A stretch of DNA of 43,705 bases from an uncultured Aquabacterium sp. GTDB taxonomy: Bacteria > Pseudomonadota > Gammaproteobacteria > Burkholderiales > Burkholderiaceae_C. A program made the position numbers and the translations under genes. The stretch lies in the NCBI RefSeq assembly GCF_947366995.1, contig NZ_CANBCC010000030.1, positions 1 to 43,705 of the forward strand, given 5' to 3'. The first letter of the stretch is position 1. Every line of letters starts with the position of its first letter. The notes below the pieces were generated by a model. The model worked only from the letters and a program-made list of their open reading frames with translations, did not search any database and was not told the origin of the DNA. Positions 38,533 through 43,705 of the stretch are shown here, in pieces.

Positions 38533-39591
38533 TCACGGCCGCGGCGGCAGTCGCCACGTCTGCCCCACGGCCATCACCCGAAATGCCTCGGCAGGCAGGC
38601 CTGCGGCGTGCAGGGCGGCCGCCAGCGCCCGAGGCGGCTCGTCCAGCGCCTCGTCGGTCAACTGGAACGTACCCCAGTGCACGGCCAGGGCGCGCTTGCA
38701 TGCCAGGTCCTCGAAGATCTGCACCGATTCCTTCGGGTTCACGTGCTGGTCCTTCATGAACCAGCGCGGTTCATAGGCGCCAATGGGCAACAGCGCCAGA
38801 TCAAAACCGCCGCCTTGCTCCGGTGTGTGTTCGCGCGCAAAGTGCTGGCGTATGTCCACGAAGTCCCTTGAGTAGGCCGTGTCGCCCGCAAAGAACAGGT
38901 GACAGTCCGGCGACAGCACCGCAAACCCGCCCCACAGGCTGCGCAGCGCGTCCCTCGTGGTGCGGGCTGACCAGTGCTGCGCGGGCGTCAGCACCACCGG
39001 CACGCGGTGGTTGCGCGCAGACGCCTCGACCACATGGCGATCCCACCAGTCCAGTTCCACCACGCGGTGCAGCCCCCAACGGTTCAGCCAGTGCCGGTGC
39101 GCCAGCGGGCAGATCACCAGTGGCGCGCCTCCTGGCTGCTGCGCCAGCGCCCGCATCGAGCCCTCGTCGAGGTGGTCATAGTGGTTGTGAGACAGCAGCA
39201 CAAGGTCGATGTGCGGTAACTGTGCGAGTGTGAGTCCGGGGGGCGTGTGTCGGCGCGGGCCCGCCCACTGCACTGGAAAACAGCGCTCAGAAAACACCGG
39301 GTCCGTCAGGATGTTGAGGCCGCCGATCTGCAGCAGCACGGTGATGTGCCCGATCCATGTCGCGGCGGGCTGCATTTCCAGGCCTGCCCGGGCATTGCCG
39401 TGGATGAATGCCAGTTCCGGGGCCACCACGGGAATGGGTTCTTGCAGCGGCTTTGGCAAGCCGGCCCGCCACGCCTGCCATCGCCAGCGCAGCACTTCGT
39501 GCCAGCGCTTGCCGCGAAAGGAAGCGTGGTTGTTCTGGAACCCGTTCGGTCGGTGATGTCGCTTCGCCGGGTTGTAATGCGGGTTCTTCAT
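38533..39591 (-). CDS. metallo-beta-lactamase-fold hydrolase (NAPE-PLD/UlaG-like)
   Basis: 352 residues. The metal site is H135-x-H137-x-D139-H140 in LLSHNHYDHLD, with TPAQHWSAR and FFAGDTAYS supplying the later ligands. It belongs to the group with NAPE-PLD and UlaG-type members; an N-terminal basic segment (MKNPHYNPAKRHHRPNGF) precedes the fold. NAPE-PLD cleaves N-acylphosphatidylethanolamine, but the substrate here cannot be told from sequence. The ATG at 39591 was chosen as the first Met giving a family-like beginning. It converges on the PEP-CTERM frame with a 28-bp gap and lies downstream of the fumarase terminator, so it needs its own promoter. Confidence 0.86.
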   Translation of the reverse strand: MKNPHYNPAKRHHRPNGFQNNHASFRGKRWHEVLRWRWQAWRAGLPKPLQEPIPVVAPELAFIHGNARAGLEMQPAATWIGHITVLLQIGGLNILTDPVFSERCFPVQWAGPRRHTPPGLTLAQLPHIDLVLLSHNHYDHLDEGSMRALAQQPGGAPLVICPLAHRHWLNRWGLHRVVELDWWDRHVVEASARNHRVPVVLTPAQHWSARTTRDALRSLWGGFAVLSPDCHLFFAGDTAYSRDFVDIRQHFAREHTPEQGGGFDLALLPIGAYEPRWFMKDQHVNPKESVQIFEDLACKRALAVHWGTFQLTDEALDEPPRALAAALHAAGLPAEAFRVMAVGQTWRLPPRP

Positions 39592-39641
39592 GGTCCGAAA
39601 GGCTAGCGTACTGCGCCCACGGCGTACCCGGCCCAGCCACG

Positions 39642-39674
39642 AAAAAGCCCCGAGGCCGCGGGGGCGTCGGGGCT
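39642..39674 (-). terminator. fumarase terminator
   Basis: AGCCCCGA (39646-39653) pairs with TCGGGGCT (39667-39674). On the minus strand the stem is followed by TTTTT (39646-39642) and it begins 28 bp past the fumarase stop. The 13-base loop is larger than usual. Confidence 0.8.
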
Positions 39675-39702
39675 GGTGAGGGGGGGCGCTGTCGCCCGGC
39701 AA

Positions 39703-41229
39703 TCAGGCGACGCTGACCGGGATCTTGCCGATCTTGGCCTGCCAGACCTTCGGGCCCTCGATGTGGGCACTGGTGCCGCCGGCATCGACGGCCACCGTCA
39801 CCGGCATGTCGACCACGTCGAACTCGTAGATCGCTTCCATGCCCAGGTCTTCAAAGCCGACCACCTTGGCGGCCTTGATCGCCTTGGACACGAGGTAGGC
39901 CGAGCCGCCCACGGCCATCAGGTAGGCTGACTTGTGCTTCTTGATCGACTCGATGGCGGTGGGGCCGCGCTCGGCTTTGCCCACCATGGCAATCAGGCCG
40001 GTCTGCTCCAGCATCATGTCGGTGAACTTGTCCATGCGGGTGGCGGTGGTGGGGCCTGCGGGGCCGACCACTTCGTCGCGCACCGGGTCGACCGGGCCCA
40101 CGTAGTAGATCACGCGGTTGGTGAAGTCCACCGGCAGCTTCTCGCCCTTGGCCAGCATGTCCTGGATGCGCTTGTGCGCGGCGTCGCGGCCGGTCAGCAT
40201 CTTGCCGTTGAGCAGCAGGGTGTCGCCCGGCTTCCAGCTGGCCACTTCGGCCGGCGTCAGCGTGTTCAGGTCGACGCGCTTGCTCTTGTTGTAGTCAGGC
40301 GCCCAGTGCACGTTCGGCCACAGATCCAGGCTCGGCGGATCCAGGTAGACCGGGCCTGAGCCGTCCATCACGAAGTGGGCGTGGCGGGTGGCCGCGCAGT
40401 TCGGGATCATGGCGATGGGCTTGGAGGCCGCGTGCGTCGGGTAGGTCTTGATCTTGACGTCGAGCACCGTGGTCAGGCCACCCAGGCCTTGCGCGCCGAT
40501 GCCCAGGGCATTGACCTTCTCGTACAGCTCGATGCGCAGCTCTTCCAGCTTGTTCTGCGGACCGCGCTGCAGCAGCTCGTACATGTCGATGTCGTCCATC
40601 AGCGACTCTTTCGCCAGCAGCGCAGCCTTCTCGGCCGTACCACCGACGCCGATGCCCAGCATGCCCGGCGGGCACCAGCCGGCGCCCATCGTCGGCACGG
40701 TCTTCAGCACCCAGTCGACGATGTTGTCGGACGGGTTGAGCATGTAGACCTTGGACTTGTTCTCCGAGCCACCGCCCTTGGCGGCCACGGTCACGTCGAC
40801 CTTGTCGCCCGGCACCAGCTCCATGAACACCACGGCCGGGGTGTTGTCCTTGGTGTTCTTGCGCTCGAAGATCGGGTCGCTCAGCACCGAGGCACGCAGC
40901 TTGTTGTCAGGGTTGTTGTAGCCACGGCGCACGCCTTCATCGACGGCGTCCTGAATGCTGCGGTTGCCGAAACCTTCCCACTTCACGCCCATCCCGATCT
41001 TCAGGAAGACGTTGACGATGCCGGTGTCCTGGCAGATCGGGCGCTTGCCCTCGGCGCACATGCGCGAGTTCGTCAGGATCTGCGCGATCGCGTCCTTGGC
41101 CGCCGGGCTTTCCTCGCGCTCATAGGCGCGGGCCAGGTGAGCGATGTAGTCGGCAGGGTGGTAGTACGAGATGTACTGCAGGGCGGCAGCGACGCTTTCA
41201 ACGAGGTCGTCGTGGCGAATGGTCGTCAT
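39703..41229 (-). CDS. fumarate hydratase, class I (4Fe-4S, FumA/FumB type)
   Basis: 508 residues in one chain, so the alpha and beta parts are fused as in E. coli FumA. It converts fumarate to malate in the TCA cycle. The three Fe-S cysteines are C66 in RPICQDTG, C186 in GAGWCPPG and C278 in MIPNCAATR. The C-terminal beta part starts near YLDPPSLDLWPNV and contains VGPAGPTTATRMDKF. The start at 41229 has AAGG at a workable distance; the longer frame upstream is not conserved-looking. Oxygen-sensitive class I enzymes are often used at low oxygen or high iron; whether a class II fumC exists elsewhere cannot be seen. Confidence 0.95.
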   Translation of the reverse strand: MTTIRHDDLVESVAAALQYISYYHPADYIAHLARAYEREESPAAKDAIAQILTNSRMCAEGKRPICQDTGIVNVFLKIGMGVKWEGFGNRSIQDAVDEGVRRGYNNPDNKLRASVLSDPIFERKNTKDNTPAVVFMELVPGDKVDVTVAAKGGGSENKSKVYMLNPSDNIVDWVLKTVPTMGAGWCPPGMLGIGVGGTAEKAALLAKESLMDDIDMYELLQRGPQNKLEELRIELYEKVNALGIGAQGLGGLTTVLDVKIKTYPTHAASKPIAMIPNCAATRHAHFVMDGSGPVYLDPPSLDLWPNVHWAPDYNKSKRVDLNTLTPAEVASWKPGDTLLLNGKMLTGRDAAHKRIQDMLAKGEKLPVDFTNRVIYYVGPVDPVRDEVVGPAGPTTATRMDKFTDMMLEQTGLIAMVGKAERGPTAIESIKKHKSAYLMAVGGSAYLVSKAIKAAKVVGFEDLGMEAIYEFDVVDMPVTVAVDAGGTSAHIEGPKVWQAKIGKIPVSVA

Positions 41230-41326
41230 GGCAGGGCCTTCTTGGGGCAGATGGACGGATGGGGTGGAGCCCGACATTGTGCCAAGGATGGGCACCGATC
41301 GGTCGGGCAGGTGTGCGCACTTCGGC

Positions 41327-41923
41327 TCAGTGGTGGGCTGGCGGGTGCAGCAGACGGTCGGTGTAGGCAATCGCCATGGCCGAGAACAGGAAGGCCACGT
41401 GGATCACCGTCTGGGCGATCAGGACCTTCTCCGAGTAGTTCTCGGCGTTGATGAAGGTCTTGAGCAGGTGAATGGAGCTGATGCCGATGATGGCCGTGGC
41501 GAGCTTCACCTTCAGCACCGAGGCATTCACGTGATCCAGCCACTCGGGCTGATCCGGGTGGCCCTCAAGGTTCATGCGCGAGACGAAGGTCTCGTAGCCA
41601 CCCACGATCACCATGATCAGCAGGTTGGAGATCATCACCACGTCGATGAGCCCGAGGACGACGAGCATGATCGTCGTCTCGGTGAGGTGGGTGGGGGCCG
41701 CGCCGGCCTTCTGGCCCGAGGCTTCGAAGATGGCTCGAAGCGCTTCAGGCTGGCCCAGCGCGGCCTCGACGAGGTGCACGAGCTCGACCCAGAAGTGGAA
41801 GACATAGACCGCCTGGGCGAGGATCAGGCCCAGGTAAAGCGGCATCTGGAGCCAGCGGCTGGCGAAGATCAGGCGGGGGACGAAACCGAGCGTCGTCGGT
41901 ACGGCAGCGGGGGGTTTGGGCAT
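41327..41923 (-). CDS. YqhA/UPF0114 family inner-membrane protein (TIGR00645)
   Basis: 198 residues from ATG 41923; a GTG at 41932 is three codons longer. Four membrane helices: [64 protein letters not shown] and [47 protein letters not shown] and [12 protein letters not shown] are typical for this family, whose function is unknown. It is divergent from acs across about 165 bp and 97 bp before the fumarase start, so a shared transcript with fumarase is possible though not shown. Confidence 0.87.
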   Translation of the reverse strand: MPKPPAAVPTTLGFVPRLIFASRWLQMPLYLGLILAQAVYVFHFWVELVHLVEAALGQPEALRAIFEASGQKAGAAPTHLTETTIMLVVLGLIDVVMISNLLIMVIVGGYETFVSRMNLEGHPDQPEWLDHVNASVLKVKLATAIIGISSIHLLKTFINAENYSEKVLIAQTVIHVAFLFSAMAIAYTDRLLHPPAHH

Positions 41924-42087
41924 CTGTGTCACTTTGGAGCAGGGATACTACGGAGCAACAAATTGTAGGGAGAGGCGCATGGTTTAGGGAAAGCCAGGGC
42001 TTGTCCTGCGCCATGGTATGGCAAGTCCCGGCAATTGATTCAATGACTCAGCGCCCTTGTGGCGCAGGTACCCCAGGAGCCCATCTC

Positions 42088-43705
42088 ATGACTGGCACAA
42101 GCACCACCCCCAGCCTCTATCCCGTTCCGGAAGCGTTTGCCAGCAAGGCCCGCGTCGGCAGCCGCGCAGCCTACGATCAACTTGTGGCCGCAGCCGAGGC
42201 GGATTACAGCGGTTATTGGGCGAACCACGCCCGCGAGTTGCTGAACTGGCACAAACCGTTTACGAAAACCCTCGATGAAAGCCAGGCGCCTTTCTTCAAA
42301 TGGTTCGAAGACGGTGAACTGAACGCCTCCTACAACTGCCTGGATCGCCACGTTGAAGCCGGCCTGGGCGATAAGGTCGCGATCATTTTCGAGTCAGACG
42401 ACGGCGTCGTCTCCAAAGTCACCTACAAGGAACTGCTGTCCCGCGTTTCCCGCCTGGCCAACGTGCTGAAGGCGCAGGGCGTGAAAAAGGGTGACCGCGT
42501 CGTCCTGTATCTCCCGATGTCGGTGGACGGCGTGGTGGCCATGCAGGCTTGTGCCCGTATCGGCGCCACGCACTCGGTGGTGTTCGGTGGTTTCTCGGCT
42601 CAGTCGCTGCGCGACCGGATCGAGGACGCTGGCGCTGTGCTGGTCATCACCGCCGACGAACAGAAGCGTGGCGGCAAGAGCCTGCCCCTGAAGACCATCG
42701 TCGACGAGGCGTTCACTCTGGGTGGCTGCGACAGCGTCAAGCAGGTGCTCGTGGTGCGCCGCACTGGCGGCGATGTGCCCATGATGGCCGGCCGCGACGC
42801 CTGGCTCGACGAGCTGACCGCGCAGGCTTCCGACGTGTGCCCGCCGGAGTGGGTGGGCGCCGAGCACCCGCTGTTCCTGCTGTACACCTCCGGTTCGACC
42901 GGCAAGCCCAAGGGCGTCCAGCACAGCACCGGCGGCTACCTGCTGCATGCCACGCTGACCACGCAGTGGACCTTCGACCTCCGCCCTGACGACGTCTTCT
43001 GGTGCACGGCCGACATCGGCTGGGTGACCGGACACAGCTACGTGGCCTACGGCCCGCTGTCGTGCGGCGGCACTCAGGTCGTCTTCGAAGGCGTGCCCAC
43101 CTACCCGGATTCGGCCCGCTTCTGGCGCATGATCGAGGCACACAAGGTCTCGATCTTCTACACGGCCCCTACCGCCATCCGTGCGCTGATCAAGGCTGCT
43201 GAATCGAACCCGGAAGTGCACCCCAAGCAGTTCGATCTCAGCAGCCTGCGCCTGCTCGGCACCGTAGGTGAGCCGATCAACCCGGCCGCCTGGGAGTGGT
43301 ACCACCGCGAAATCGGCGGCGGCAAGTGCCCGATCGTCGACACCTTCTGGCAGACCGAAACCGGCGGCCACATGATCACGCCGCTGCCTGGCGCCCATGA
43401 CCTGGCTCCCGGATCGTGCACGCTGCCGTTCCCCGGCATCGACGCTGCGGTGGTCGACGAAACCGGCAAGGAAGTGCCGTGGGGGCAGGGCGGTGTGCTG
43501 GTTGTTCGCAAGCCGTGGCCTTCGATGATCCGCAACATCTGGGGCGATTCCGAGCGTTTCAAGAAGAGCTACTACCCGGCCGATTTCGGTGGCAAGTACT
43601 ACCTGGCTGGCGACGGCGCGATCCGCGACGCGGAAACCGGTTACTTCACGATCACGGGCCGCATCGACGACGTGCTGAACGTGTCGGGCCACCGCATGGG
43701 CACGA
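42088..43705 (+). CDS. acs: acetyl-CoA synthetase (acetate--CoA ligase), truncated by the window edge
   Basis: 539 complete codons are visible of a normal length of about 650-660; the frame continues past the window. It activates acetate to acetyl-CoA with ATP, via acetyl-AMP. Adenylate-forming motifs are in place: A3 core [16 protein letters not shown] (about 264-279), [19 protein letters not shown], the substrate-pocket [11 protein letters not shown], and the hinge region [15 protein letters not shown] at the edge. The N-terminal half includes [15 protein letters not shown] and [19 protein letters not shown]. The catalytic acetylation lysine lies beyond the end. The ATG at 42088 has AGGAG eight bases upstream, and a small stem-loop (42051-42065) sits just before that site. 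Confidence 0.96.
   Translation, partial: MTGTSTTPSLYPVPEAFASKARVGSRAAYDQLVAAAEADYSGYWANHARELLNWHKPFTKTLDESQAPFFKWFEDGELNASYNCLDRHVEAGLGDKVAIIFESDDGVVSKVTYKELLSRVSRLANVLKAQGVKKGDRVVLYLPMSVDGVVAMQACARIGATHSVVFGGFSAQSLRDRIEDAGAVLVITADEQKRGGKSLPLKTIVDEAFTLGGCDSVKQVLVVRRTGGDVPMMAGRDAWLDELTAQASDVCPPEWVGAEHPLFLLYTSGSTGKPKGVQHSTGGYLLHATLTTQWTFDLRPDDVFWCTADIGWVTGHSYVAYGPLSCGGTQVVFEGVPTYPDSARFWRMIEAHKVSIFYTAPTAIRALIKAAESNPEVHPKQFDLSSLRLLGTVGEPINPAAWEWYHREIGGGKCPIVDTFWQTETGGHMITPLPGAHDLAPGSCTLPFPGIDAAVVDETGKEVPWGQGGVLVVRKPWPSMIRNIWGDSERFKKSYYPADFGGKYYLAGDGAIRDAETGYFTITGRIDDVLNVSGHRMGT

Noticed and set aside
42015-42036. Possible sigma-54 (-24/-12) promoter TGGCAAG...GGCAA before acs
   Set aside because: The GG to GC distance is one base short (nine instead of ten intervening bases) and the -12 TTGC is missing.

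Overview
The window is about 43.7 kb of high-GC (roughly two-thirds G+C by eye), densely coding DNA with almost no spacer. Gene content points to a betaproteobacterium of the order Burkholderiales, probably near the Leptothrix/Rubrivivax/Aquabacterium/Ideonella group. The basis is the sigma factor-DUF3619-DUF3106-RDD cluster, the fused MaoC/phosphotransacetylase next to a class I PHA synthase, a PIN-PhoH protein, a PEP-CTERM protein and a class I Fe-S fumarase. The genus is inference. I see no rRNA, tRNA, CRISPR array, insertion sequence or prophage. This is chromosomal core and near-core DNA.

Layout. 1-5.5 kb: the 3' end of an unknown gene, a DEDDh exonuclease and a FemAB/GNAT-like gene (minus strand) divergent from nadE and glnB (plus), then LOG-family and RDD genes (minus). 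5.5-7.6 kb: a tightly overlapping ECF sigma factor / DUF3619 / DUF3106 operon. 7.6-11.5 kb: the branched-chain amino acid operon ilvB-ilvH-ilvC, with a possible leader peptide and attenuator, several spacer hairpins and a clear terminator. 11.55-21.95 kb (minus): a seven-gene unit running from a TetR/CecR-type regulator through a YhiI-RbbA-YhhJ-like ABC exporter into PHA synthase, a MaoC-Pta fusion and an outer-membrane efflux lipoprotein. 22-25.9 kb: an acetyltransferase, phoH preceded by a strong terminator that may end a small RNA or leader, a bcp-type peroxiredoxin and a Mth938-like protein. 26-30.1 kb: alaA, hom and thrC. 30.1-34.4 kb: a YtfE-like di-iron protein (minus), then moeA, moaE, crcB and a membrane diguanylate cyclase. 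34.4-38.5 kb: clpB behind a sigma-32-like promoter, an isolated PilJ_N-domain protein and a PEP-CTERM ORF that seems to lack its 5' end. 38.5-43.7 kb: a metallo-beta-lactamase-fold enzyme, class I fumarase, a YqhA-family membrane protein and the 5' part of acs, which runs off the window.

How the genes fit together. Much of the window handles central carbon and amino-acid metabolism: ilvBHC, alaA and hom-thrC make amino acids, acs and fumarase feed the TCA cycle, PhaC and MaoC-Pta connect acyl-CoA pools to storage polyester, and glnB and nadE serve nitrogen and NAD status. The most unusual arrangement is the exporter-PHA operon: a complete envelope-spanning ABC efflux system is co-transcribed, by spacing, with polyhydroxyalkanoate genes under one TetR-type regulator. 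The second is the sigma/DUF3619/DUF3106/RDD group, which looks like an uncharacterised envelope-sensing module. The third is the pair of minus-strand terminators around a 0.2-kb gene-free stretch in front of phoH.
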